From Oscillospiraceae bacterium (lineage in GTDB: Bacteria; Bacillota; Clostridia; Oscillospirales; Acutalibacteraceae), in NCBI GenBank assembly GCA_031262125.1, contig JAISII010000120.1, positions 1-8,297 on the forward strand: DNA of 8,297 bases, in the 5' to 3' direction. The notes below the pieces were generated by a model that was not told the origin of the DNA, did not search any database, and was given only the letters and a program-made list of their open reading frames with translations. This document shows positions 1 through 5,758 of the stretch, one piece after another (the first letter of the stretch is position 1; the number at the start of each line of letters is the position of its first letter). The position numbers were made by a program, and so were the translations under genes.

Positions 1-16
1 GGGGGGGGGGGGGGGG
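1..16. other. Poly-G run at window edge, probable artefact
   Basis: Sixteen consecutive G residues open the window and stop abruptly at an AT-rich stretch. Nothing else here resembles such a homopolymer. It sits exactly at the edge, which fits a sequencing or assembly artefact (for example, poly-G read ends from two-colour chemistry) better than biology. This is inference; a real G tract cannot be excluded from the sequence alone. Confidence 0.7.
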
Positions 17-38
17 TAATTATCGTAGGTTTACTCAT
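1..38 (-). CDS. Possible start of a further operon gene, truncated at the edge
   Basis: On the minus strand an ATG at 36-38 is preceded by an AAGGA Shine-Dalgarno-like sequence (48-52) with a spacing of 9 bases. It opens a frame reading M-S-K-P-T-I-I-T before entering the poly-G (poly-C on this strand) edge. It begins 39 bases after the stop codon of the acyltransferase gene and points the same way, and no terminator is visible between them, so it would be the next gene of the same operon. Only about eight trustworthy codons are present and no family can be assigned. The call rests only on the ribosome binding site, the start codon and the spacing. Confidence 0.3.
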   Translation of the reverse strand, partial: MSKPTIITPPPP

Positions 39-77
39 AAGTTATGTTCCTTTTTAACTCACTGTTTTATAAAATGT

Positions 78-1097
78 TTAGCTTGCCTTTTTGCTTTTTG
101 AAAAGGCTATTACTTTGCCTTTAATATTTTCAAATATAATGCTTATAACAAGCGATGCGGCAAAAATAATCAGGGGCATAAAATAGGTAACCATGCCGGC
201 TAAGCCCAAAGATGCCATAATCATTAGGTATATTTTTATAAGAACATTATGAATTATATAAATGTTTAAAGAGTGTTTGCGTCCGGCAGCAGAGAAAAAG
301 TTGTCTTTAATGTTAATTTTGTTAAAAATGATAAACAGCAAAATAGCTATAAATACTGTTGTTGTATATAAATCATGCTGTCCGGCAACAGACACTTCAA
401 ACCAACCGGCAATAATGCTTGCCGCAAAACCAACAATAAGTAAAGGCATCGACAGCTTTTGTATTCTATTCCGGTATTTGAACAACAAAACTCCTAATAA
501 AAACAAAGGTATGCCAACCATTAGCCAATTTCGGGTGTACATATTTCTAACATGTAAAATTTCATCAAACACAAGATGTACCGCCAAAAGCCCAATCGCT
601 GCGGTTATTATAAGCAGAGTTCTTATTTTTTGGTTTTTTATAAAACTGCGACAAACATATGCCGCAATAAGAGTATAGAGCAGTGAGCCTAAATACCACA
701 AATGCCCGGCAGAACCGCTGACCCTGTTAAAAATCAAAAAATTAATATACTCAGACGGGGTGGTAAAACAATTCAGAAAATCAGAAAAACTACCAATCAT
801 AAGATTGTATATTATTTCCCAAGGAAAGTACAGTAACATACATATTATGAGCAATTTTGCAATTTTAAAAATCTGCTTTTTCTCACGATTTTTTGCAACA
901 GTCGAGCAATAAAACCAGCCGGTTATCATAAAGAAAATCGGTACTGCTGCACGGGTTATAAAAATCCATTGATAGTGCAAGCCGTTAGGTGCTTCTGCTG
1001 ACATAACATGGATTATAATAACAAAAAAAGCACATATCAGCTTTAAAAGGTCCAACCCATTGCTGCGGGCGGGTTTGGTTAGTGTGTTTGTATTCAA
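78..1097 (-). CDS. Acyltransferase family 3 integral membrane protein
   Basis: A 339-residue polytopic membrane protein of the acyltransferase-3 (OafA/YrhL-like) family, whose members move acetyl or other acyl groups onto cell-surface sugars or polymers. The substrate cannot be told from the sequence. Family features are the N-terminal LDLLKLICAF helix ending in a conserved His (H30), the TRAAVPIFFMITGWF segment (about residues 48-62, matching the family R-x-x-VP-x-FF pattern), HLWYLGSLLY (132-141), and a C-terminal YIIHN (280-284). About ten hydrophobic segments span the protein, and the length is usual for the family. The start is TTG, fixed by a perfect Shine-Dalgarno sequence overlapping the truB stop codon. 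It is the third gene of the vanW-truB operon, 11 bases after truB. The gene is strikingly AT-rich: two hand-counted 120-base samples gave about 28% and 31% GC, against about 45% in truB, which hints at later acquisition. The family call is secure; the function is open. Confidence 0.9.
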   Translation of the reverse strand: MNTNTLTKPARSNGLDLLKLICAFFVIIIHVMSAEAPNGLHYQWIFITRAAVPIFFMITGWFYCSTVAKNREKKQIFKIAKLLIICMLLYFPWEIIYNLMIGSFSDFLNCFTTPSEYINFLIFNRVSGSAGHLWYLGSLLYTLIAAYVCRSFIKNQKIRTLLIITAAIGLLAVHLVFDEILHVRNMYTRNWLMVGIPLFLLGVLLFKYRNRIQKLSMPLLIVGFAASIIAGWFEVSVAGQHDLYTTTVFIAILLFIIFNKINIKDNFFSAAGRKHSLNIYIIHNVLIKIYLMIMASLGLAGMVTYFMPLIIFAASLVISIIFENIKGKVIAFSKSKKAS

Positions 1098-1102
1098 AAC
1101 AT

Positions 1103-1110
1103 ACCTCCTT
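1103..1110 (-). promoter_or_regulatory. Shine-Dalgarno site fixing the TTG start of the acyltransferase gene
   Basis: The minus strand reads AAGGAGGT, a full match to the anti-Shine-Dalgarno complement, 5 bases before the TTG at 1095-1097. It overlaps the truB stop codon (1109-1111), so translation of the two genes is probably coupled. A nearer ATG at 1100-1102 is out of frame and meets a stop after two codons, so TTG is the supported start. Confidence 0.8.
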
Positions 1111-2005
1111 AAAACATCTTAAAAATTTTCAGTTCGGTTTCTTTAACAACGCCCAAGCCTAAAAAATCGTTTTCGGGCGGGGGCGAATAAACTTTAAAAA
1201 TTGTACCGTTTTGGCTGCTTGTCCCCTCCGGCAGGCGGGCAAGGTCTAATGCACCGCCGTTTTTAAAACGCAACGCTTGTGCCGCACTTACGGCAACGGC
1301 AGGGTAGGGGGCAAAAATGCTTTCGGTTGGCAAAACGGCGGTTTCTAACTGTCCGTTTTGTGCCAGTGTTTTTGCTTGCTCTATAGTTATTGCGGTTGCA
1401 ATGTCATACCCGCAGGCACGTGTACGTACCAAAGAGGTCATAACCCCTAACGTACCCAAATGTTTTGCAATATCGTCAATTAATGCCCTAACATATGTAC
1501 CCTCGCCGCAGTCAATTTCTAAAACTCCACTTTGGGTTTGTTCGTCAAATTCGGTTAAGGCAAGCTTAAAAATTTCGACCTTTTTTGCGGGGCGTTCTAC
1601 AATAATGCCTTTTCGGGCAAGGTTGCAAAGTTTTTGCCCGTTTTGCTTAACGGCAGAGTACATCGGAGGCACCTGCATATATGAGCCGCAAAAACTACCG
1701 AGTGCTTCCTCAAGTTTTGCACGGCTTACGTTTGCCTTTGTCTCTTGCAGAATAGTTCCCCAAATGTCGAGTGTGTTGGTACAAATGCCGAACCTAAACC
1801 CTGCAGTGTATGCTTTGCTGTGGTCGGGGAAAATATCCTGTGCCTTTGTTGCATTACCTATGGTAATGGGCAAAACTCCGGTTGCGTTTGGGTCGAGTGT
1901 GCCGCAATGCCCAACTTTTTTTGTGCCTGCAAGCCTGCGTATTATTGCTACCACATCAAACGAAGTAAAGCTTGGCGGTTTGTTAATAACTAAAATACCG
2001 TTCAT
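1109..2005 (-). CDS. truB: tRNA pseudouridine(55) synthase TruB
   Basis: TruB converts U55 in the T-loop of tRNAs to pseudouridine in the cytoplasm. The 298-residue product has the family start MNGILVINKPPSFTS, and the catalytic motif GHCGTLDPNATGVLP (residues 32-46) with the nucleophile Asp38. These are followed by SKAY (63-66), TNTLDIWG (76-83), QVPPMYSAVK (111-120) and CGEGTYVRALIDD (166-178). A C-terminal PUA-like region occupies roughly residues 225-298. Length is normal. The third residue of the catalytic motif is Cys, where Thr is most common. The start matches the family N-terminus, yet no clear Shine-Dalgarno sequence precedes it; the stop codon of the upstream vanW-like gene lies only 16 bases away, so translation may depend on coupling. 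In many Firmicutes truB lies in the nusA-rbfA-ribF cluster; here it sits between two cell-envelope genes instead. Confidence 0.97.
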   Translation of the reverse strand: MNGILVINKPPSFTSFDVVAIIRRLAGTKKVGHCGTLDPNATGVLPITIGNATKAQDIFPDHSKAYTAGFRFGICTNTLDIWGTILQETKANVSRAKLEEALGSFCGSYMQVPPMYSAVKQNGQKLCNLARKGIIVERPAKKVEIFKLALTEFDEQTQSGVLEIDCGEGTYVRALIDDIAKHLGTLGVMTSLVRTRACGYDIATAITIEQAKTLAQNGQLETAVLPTESIFAPYPAVAVSAAQALRFKNGGALDLARLPEGTSSQNGTIFKVYSPPPENDFLGLGVVKETELKIFKMF

Positions 2006-2021
2006 TAATTTGTTTACTAAC

Positions 2022-4025
2022 TTATTCTTGCTGTGCCGTTTCGTCCGAAGGACCCGGTACAGGCGGCAAAGTGGTGGGAGGCTCAGTTGGGGGTATAGTG
2101 GTAACAGGAGGTTGTGTGATGGGTGGCGTTGTTGCGGGTGGGTTTGTTACAGGCGGTTTTGTTGCGGGCGGTTTTGTTGGGGTTACAACAACCGGCTGTG
2201 TTGCGGGCGGCTTGGGAGTAACCGGGGTTTGCCCCGGCAAAACGCCAATGGTGCCCGGGTCGCTTGCGGTTACCCAATGCCCGTCGTCAAGGCTGTATTT
2301 GCTGCTGCACAAAAATTCACGCTTTATTTCTTTGTCGTTTTTGTAATAAATCCGGTAGGCATCTGCACTGTAGTTTTTGCCTGCCGATATATTGTAATTT
2401 GTGCTGTAGGTGGCAATTTTATCAAACGAAGGGTCTTTCCACCCGTAAAAGTTTGCAACAAGCTTGTTGCCGTCCATATAGCATTCTAAAAAGATTTGAT
2501 ATTTTGTTGTGTTTTTAAGTTTAAGGTCAAGTGCGGGGTAGTCTATTGTAGCATCCAGCCCCGATTTTGCATAGGAAGACGGCCAGCGATGATTATACCT
2601 TTCGGCAATGCTTAAATTTGCATATACAGCTGCACCGAAAATTGTGGTGCTTGCTTGGCAAATGCCGCCGCCTACGCCCTGAGTATAGGAACCGTTGGAA
2701 ATTACTGTTGCATAGCGGTAACCGCTTGCGGTTGTTGTGCTGTTGCCGGTGCAGGCGTTAAACGACCATGTAGCACCCGGCTCTATTACCGAGCCGTTGC
2801 ACGCACCCAAAGCTTTTGACATATTGTATGTGCCGTCGATGGTGTTGGATGAGTATGTTGAGTGAGTAGACAGCGGAACAATAAGTGTTTTTAGCTGAGC
2901 TACGGTTAGCGTGGGTTTGCTTTCGGTAACTTTTGCGTTAATTGTGCCTGTGTATTTTTTCTCGCTTAACATAGCAGAAACTTCAAGCTGCAATGTATCA
3001 CGATTTATAATATAACCCACATTGCCTTCGGTAAAAGTGAACTTGTTTTTTACGCCGGGAGTGAATTTTGAAACATAAGCGTTCTTCATCGGAACATCGA
3101 TTTTATCGGCAACAGTGTTAACTGCTGTGCCTATAGAATTGTTGTTAAGCATGCATTCCAGCTCATATGTTGCGGTTTTAACTTTATCTTCAGTGTCTTT
3201 AACCGCACGCTGTAAAATTGCCTCGATATTATCATCATATTTAAATGTATCTTGCGTAAACTGTGCCGTTTTGTCGTTTGCAACAACAGTTATGCTTATG
3301 GGCGTACGCATTTCTTTAGCTTTTGTTTGCAAAAGCTCTCGGGCTTGTGCAACCGTTTTGCCCGAAAGGTCAATTCCGCTTACGGTTATGCCGTTGCCCA
3401 AAATAATTTCGGGGTTTGGTGCAGTTGGAGAGATTGTAGGCATCATTGTGGGTTCGGGTACGGTTACAACTGCCGTTGGGTTTTGTGCGTTGTCAGGCGA
3501 AGCTTCACGCCCACCGAAGAAAGAAGTAATCTCGTTTTGGAAGAACAAAAACACCAAAACGCCCGCAATTAAAACAGCAGCAATAACCGATGCCGCTATT
3601 ATTATGCCTTTTGATGATTTATTCTTCTTTTGAGCATGAGAAGCAATTTCGGTTGTGTCAGCTTCATCTTTCGAAGTGTCGTCAATAACAAAATCGTCGC
3701 CATAATCATCTGCTAATGGTGATTGCGGCAATTCCTCTCCCTGAACTTCATATGCATGTTGTTCATCCAAAGCTTCGGGAGCAATTTGTTCTTCCGTGCT
3801 GTCCGAGTCGGCATCGGCACCCAAAGCAACAGCGTCGGCAGTAGGAATCTCCGGAATAGCATCTTCCGCAATCGGCTCTGCTTGTTCGGGAGAAACCGAT
3901 ATCGAGTCTAAATTCCGAGTTTGCTCCGATGCAATATCTTCCTCCGATGGGAAATAGATAATATCAGGCACTTCGTTGTTATTAATTTCTTCAAAACTGT
4001 TGTTGTTTTTATTTTTTTCAGACAT
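2022..4025 (-). CDS. VanW-family membrane-anchored cell-wall protein with peptidoglycan-binding-like domain and Pro/Thr tail
   Basis: A 667-residue probable type II membrane protein. Residues 1-139 are a strongly acidic, low-complexity cytoplasmic region ending in KKNKSSK, followed by one membrane helix (about 140-162), so the bulk faces outward. A Pro/Thr linker (183-205) leads into a region of about 205-370 that resembles the putative peptidoglycan-binding domain often paired with VanW. The VanW domain follows (about 393-530), with EPGATWSFN (415-423) and the hallmark VGGGICQASTT (451-461). The C-terminus (601-667) is a Pro/Thr-rich tail with TxPPx repeats and no sortase motif. VanW proteins lie in some vanB-type glycopeptide-resistance clusters, but most homologues, including this one, stand apart from van genes and have no defined function. 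It is the first gene of the operon, with an AAAGAGGT Shine-Dalgarno sequence (4036-4043) 10 bases before the ATG. The domain calls are firm; the role in the wall is inferred. Confidence 0.92.
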   Translation of the reverse strand: MSEKNKNNNSFEEINNNEVPDIIYFPSEEDIASEQTRNLDSISVSPEQAEPIAEDAIPEIPTADAVALGADADSDSTEEQIAPEALDEQHAYEVQGEELPQSPLADDYGDDFVIDDTSKDEADTTEIASHAQKKNKSSKGIIIAASVIAAVLIAGVLVFLFFQNEITSFFGGREASPDNAQNPTAVVTVPEPTMMPTISPTAPNPEIILGNGITVSGIDLSGKTVAQARELLQTKAKEMRTPISITVVANDKTAQFTQDTFKYDDNIEAILQRAVKDTEDKVKTATYELECMLNNNSIGTAVNTVADKIDVPMKNAYVSKFTPGVKNKFTFTEGNVGYIINRDTLQLEVSAMLSEKKYTGTINAKVTESKPTLTVAQLKTLIVPLSTHSTYSSNTIDGTYNMSKALGACNGSVIEPGATWSFNACTGNSTTTASGYRYATVISNGSYTQGVGGGICQASTTIFGAAVYANLSIAERYNHRWPSSYAKSGLDATIDYPALDLKLKNTTKYQIFLECYMDGNKLVANFYGWKDPSFDKIATYSTNYNISAGKNYSADAYRIYYKNDKEIKREFLCSSKYSLDDGHWVTASDPGTIGVLPGQTPVTPKPPATQPVVVTPTKPPATKPPVTNPPATTPPITQPPVTTIPPTEPPTTLPPVPGPSDETAQQE
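2058..2177 (-). repeat. Degenerate 15-bp coding repeat (TxPPx pentapeptides) in the VanW-like protein tail
   Basis: Residues 617-656 of the VanW-like protein consist of pentapeptides of the form T-x-P-P-x: TKPPA, TKPPV, TNPPA, TTPPI, TQPPV, then a slipped TTIPP, then TEPPT and TLPPV. At DNA level this is a degenerate 15-base tandem array. Such Pro/Thr stretches usually act as extended stalks or wall-spanning spacers and can vary in copy number between strains. Confidence 0.8.
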
Positions 4026-4052
4026 CTGTTAGTGTACCTCTTTTGATAAATA

Positions 4053-4073
4053 TGGTTATCCGAAAGATAACCA
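4053..4073. repeat. Perfect inverted repeat in the predicted vanW-operon leader
   Basis: Arms TGGTTATC (4053-4060) and GATAACCA (4066-4073) are perfectly complementary over 8 bp around a 5-base loop (CGAAA). The element lies between the predicted minus-strand transcription start (about 4092) and the Shine-Dalgarno sequence of the vanW-like gene (4036-4043). It could be a repressor or activator operator, or an RNA hairpin in the 5' leader. No U-run follows it on the minus strand, so it is not an obvious terminator. Confidence 0.55.
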
Positions 4074-4098
4074 AAATAATAGATTTCTTCACTACTTA

Positions 4099-4127
4099 AT
4101 AATACTAAAAAACATTTGATTTGTAAA
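4099..4127 (-). promoter_or_regulatory. Predicted sigma-A promoter of the vanW-like/truB/acyltransferase operon
   Basis: On the minus strand a -35 box TTTACA (4122-4127) and a -10 box TATTAT (4099-4104) are separated by exactly 17 bases. This predicts a start near 4092 and a leader of about 66 bases. It is the best promoter match on this strand in the divergent intergenic region, which supports the operon starting with the vanW-like gene. Confidence 0.65.
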
Positions 4128-4193
4128 GTACTATTTAAGTAGATTTATTGATATAAAAGACTGATGTTTTTGTTTATTTTGGCAATAACTGCC

Positions 4194-4222
4194 TTGATTT
4201 AGTGAATATATTATGATATATT
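4194..4222 (+). promoter_or_regulatory. Predicted sigma-A promoter of the glycosyltransferase gene
   Basis: A -35 box TTGATT (4194-4199) and a -10 box TATATT (4217-4222) are spaced 17 bases apart, with a TG extension just before the -10 (4214-4215). The predicted start is near 4229, about 39 bases before the ATG. The two divergent promoters do not overlap; about 66 bases lie between their -35 boxes. Confidence 0.6.
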
Positions 4223-4267
4223 ATTAACAATGAAATAGTAAATAGCAAAAGGTGAGGTGTCATATAT

Positions 4268-5578
4268 ATGAGGATACTTATTTTAACTGCGGCAACAGGC
4301 GGCGGGCATAAACGTACAGGTGCGGCTTTAAAAGAAGCAATACAGGCCAACAACCCAACAGCTTATGTTAATGTTATGGACGCTTTGGAAGCTTGCGGCG
4401 AACGCTTTAACAAAACAGTAACGGGCGGCTACCACTATATGGCAACAAAAGTGCCAAAAATTTACGGGCAGGCATATAAAATGGCTGATAACGAAACGCC
4501 GCTGAACAGTTTTATGGATAAAATAAATTCGCAAATGAGCATAAAACTGCTGCCCGCAATTGTTGCACAAATGCCCGATGTTATAGTGTCGTGCCACCCA
4601 TTTGTTACAAAAATGCTGGGTACGCTAAAGGGCAAGGGCTATATAATTCAGCCCGTAATTTCTATTATTACCGATTTTGCAGGGCACAGGGCATATATAG
4701 ACGAGCACATAGATAAATATGTTGTTGCAAACGACGATATGATAGCCGAAATGGTTGTAAAATATAAAGTGCCGCAGCAAAAGGTTTTTTCGCTGGGCAT
4801 ACCAATCTTCCCCGAGTTTTATGAAAAGCCCGACAAAAACAAGGTGCTTGCACAGCTTGGGTTCTCGCCAGAATTGCCAACGCTGCTTATAATGGCGGGC
4901 AGCTTTGGTGTTACCGATATTTTGGCGATTTATGAAAACCTTTGCGAGTGCGAAACCGAGTTCCAAATTATTGTTATAACGGGCAAAAACCAAAAGCTTT
5001 ACAACGCTTTTGAAAAGCTGCTTAACCGAGAAATTAAAGAGTTTGACATTGCCCCCGAAGACGAAGCCGAAAGCAAAAAGCAGAGCAACAAAGTCGCCGA
5101 ACAAATTAAAGGGACTTTTAAGGATACTACCGATAAAATTAAAGAAAGCTTTAAAGACGGCATAAGCGAGCTGCCCTTTGTGCATTACACCCGCACGACC
5201 AACAAAAGCAAGCCCACAAAGCTGCTTTATTTTATAAACAATGTGCAGGATTATATGCATTGTGCCGATTTGATTGTTACAAAGCCGGGTGGGCTAACAG
5301 TTTCCGAGAGCTTGGCGGCGGCGTTGCCGATGGCGATTTTCAGGGCTATCCCCGGGCAAGAGTCGGACAATGCCGACTATTTGGTACGCCATGGTATGGC
5401 GGTTATTTTAAGCAAAGGTCATTCGGGTGCAAGGATGATAGAAAGCCTTCTTAGCTCGCCCGAACAGCTGGAGCAAATGCGACGCAACTGCCAAACATTT
5501 TTTAAACAGCAGTCGGCAAAAAATGTTTATGGTTTAATTAAAACAACGTTTGAAGAATGGAAGAGAAGGTTTGTTTGA
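4268..5578 (+). CDS. MGDG-synthase/MurG-like glycosyltransferase (probable diacylglycerol glucosyltransferase type)
   Basis: A 436-residue GT28-type glycosyltransferase. The N-terminal half (about 1-185) matches the MGDG synthase domain, with GGGHKRTGAAL (11-21) and TDFAGH (135-140). The C-terminal half (about 203-425) is the nucleotide-sugar-binding GT-B domain, with MAGSFG (209-214), VTKPGGLTVSESLA (337-350) and PGQESDNADYL (362-372). Relatives such as Bacillus UgtP transfer glucose from UDP-glucose to diacylglycerol at the inner face of the membrane, giving glycolipids and lipoteichoic-acid anchors. Acceptor and sugar are not proven here. It is longer than UgtP by roughly 50 residues, accounted for by a charged insertion (about 254-316) containing two 11-residue repeats. 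A GAGGTG Shine-Dalgarno sequence (4254-4259) lies 8 bases before the ATG. It diverges from the vanW operon and is followed on the same strand by rqcH after 180 bases of repeat-rich spacer. Confidence 0.88.
   Translation: MRILILTAATGGGHKRTGAALKEAIQANNPTAYVNVMDALEACGERFNKTVTGGYHYMATKVPKIYGQAYKMADNETPLNSFMDKINSQMSIKLLPAIVAQMPDVIVSCHPFVTKMLGTLKGKGYIIQPVISIITDFAGHRAYIDEHIDKYVVANDDMIAEMVVKYKVPQQKVFSLGIPIFPEFYEKPDKNKVLAQLGFSPELPTLLIMAGSFGVTDILAIYENLCECETEFQIIVITGKNQKLYNAFEKLLNREIKEFDIAPEDEAESKKQSNKVAEQIKGTFKDTTDKIKESFKDGISELPFVHYTRTTNKSKPTKLLYFINNVQDYMHCADLIVTKPGGLTVSESLAAALPMAIFRAIPGQESDNADYLVRHGMAVILSKGHSGARMIESLLSSPEQLEQMRRNCQTFFKQQSAKNVYGLIKTTFEEWKRRFV
5096..5161 (+). repeat. Two 33-bp coding repeats giving 11-residue amphipathic units in the glycosyltransferase
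   Basis: Residues 277-287 (AEQIKGTFKDT) and 288-298 (TDKIKESFKDG) align without gaps: I, K, F, K and D are identical, and three more positions are similar. The DNA copies agree at 21 of 33 positions by hand count. With V276 and I299, the I and F residues fall on one side of an alpha helix, with lysines and acidic residues on the rest. The pattern resembles the 11-residue periodicity of lipid-surface-binding helices such as those in apolipoproteins and synuclein. Function is inferred. Confidence 0.65.
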
Positions 5579-5580
5579 AT

Positions 5581-5641
5581 TGCAAATGGCAAATTGCAAG
5601 TGGCAAGTGGCAAATAAGAAATAATAATGCAGAATGCAGAA
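5581..5641. repeat. Degenerate 7-bp tandem repeats
   Basis: Starting two bases after the glycosyltransferase stop codon, five in-phase heptamers of the form KGCAART run from 5581 to 5615: TGCAAAT, GGCAAAT, TGCAAGT, GGCAAGT, GGCAAAT. A decayed unit follows. A second pair, TGCAGAA twice, lies at 5628-5641. No gene is supported in this spacer and I see no convincing promoter. The heptamers, together with the hairpin to the right, make up most of the 180-base gap. Confidence 0.75.
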
Positions 5642-5664
5642 ATGTTTAAATTTCACTGAAAAAA

Positions 5665-5710
5665 GTCTCCCTCTCAGAGGGGGATGTCGGCGAAGCTGAC
5701 AGGGGGAGAG
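5665..5710. repeat. GC-rich hairpin element, probable dispersed intergenic repeat
   Basis: An inner hairpin pairs TGTCGGC (5685-5691) with GCTGACA (5695-5701) around a GAA loop, with one G-T pair; the tip is GCGAAGC, a known exceptionally stable mini-hairpin. To its left CCCTC/GAGGG (5669-5673/5677-5681) forms a second small hairpin. The outer CTCCC (5667-5671) can also pair with GGGAG (5704-5708). This layout resembles short palindromic intergenic repeats I have seen in Clostridia genomes, but the family is not verified. There is no T-run on the plus strand, so it is not a standard terminator for the glycosyltransferase gene. Confidence 0.5.
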
Positions 5711-5758
5711 AAAACAGGGAAGGTTTGCAAAGAGAAAAAAAGAAAGGCAAGTTAAAAA

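Noticed and set aside
1095..1102. ATG at 1100-1102 as start of the acyltransferase
   Set aside because: It is out of frame with the protein and meets TGA after two codons. The TTG five bases on is in frame and properly spaced from the Shine-Dalgarno sequence.
1317..2489. Long plus-strand open frame of 390 codons antisense to truB and the vanW-like gene
   Set aside because: It lies opposite two well-recognised genes. Its translation has no family features and its 2100-2280 part is the mirror of the Pro/Thr repeat.
2022..4025. Glycopeptide resistance locus
   Set aside because: Only a VanW-family protein is present. There is no vanH, vanA/B-type ligase, vanX or vanRS-like gene here, and VanW-family proteins are widespread in sensitive Firmicutes.
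4625..5260. Minus-strand open frame of 211 codons opposite the glycosyltransferase
   Set aside because: It is antisense to conserved GT-B motifs; the Phe/Leu-rich translation is typical of a shadow frame.
4268..5578. MurG (lipid II synthesis)
   Set aside because: The N-terminal domain carries the MGDG-synthase-type GGGHKRTGAAL and TDFAGH motifs, fitting the diacylglycerol glycosyltransferase branch better. No peptidoglycan precursor genes are nearby.
5658..5684. Minus-strand terminator (small hairpin followed by six T)
   Set aside because: No minus-strand gene leads into it, and the stem has a mismatch on that strand. It is better seen as part of the repeat element.
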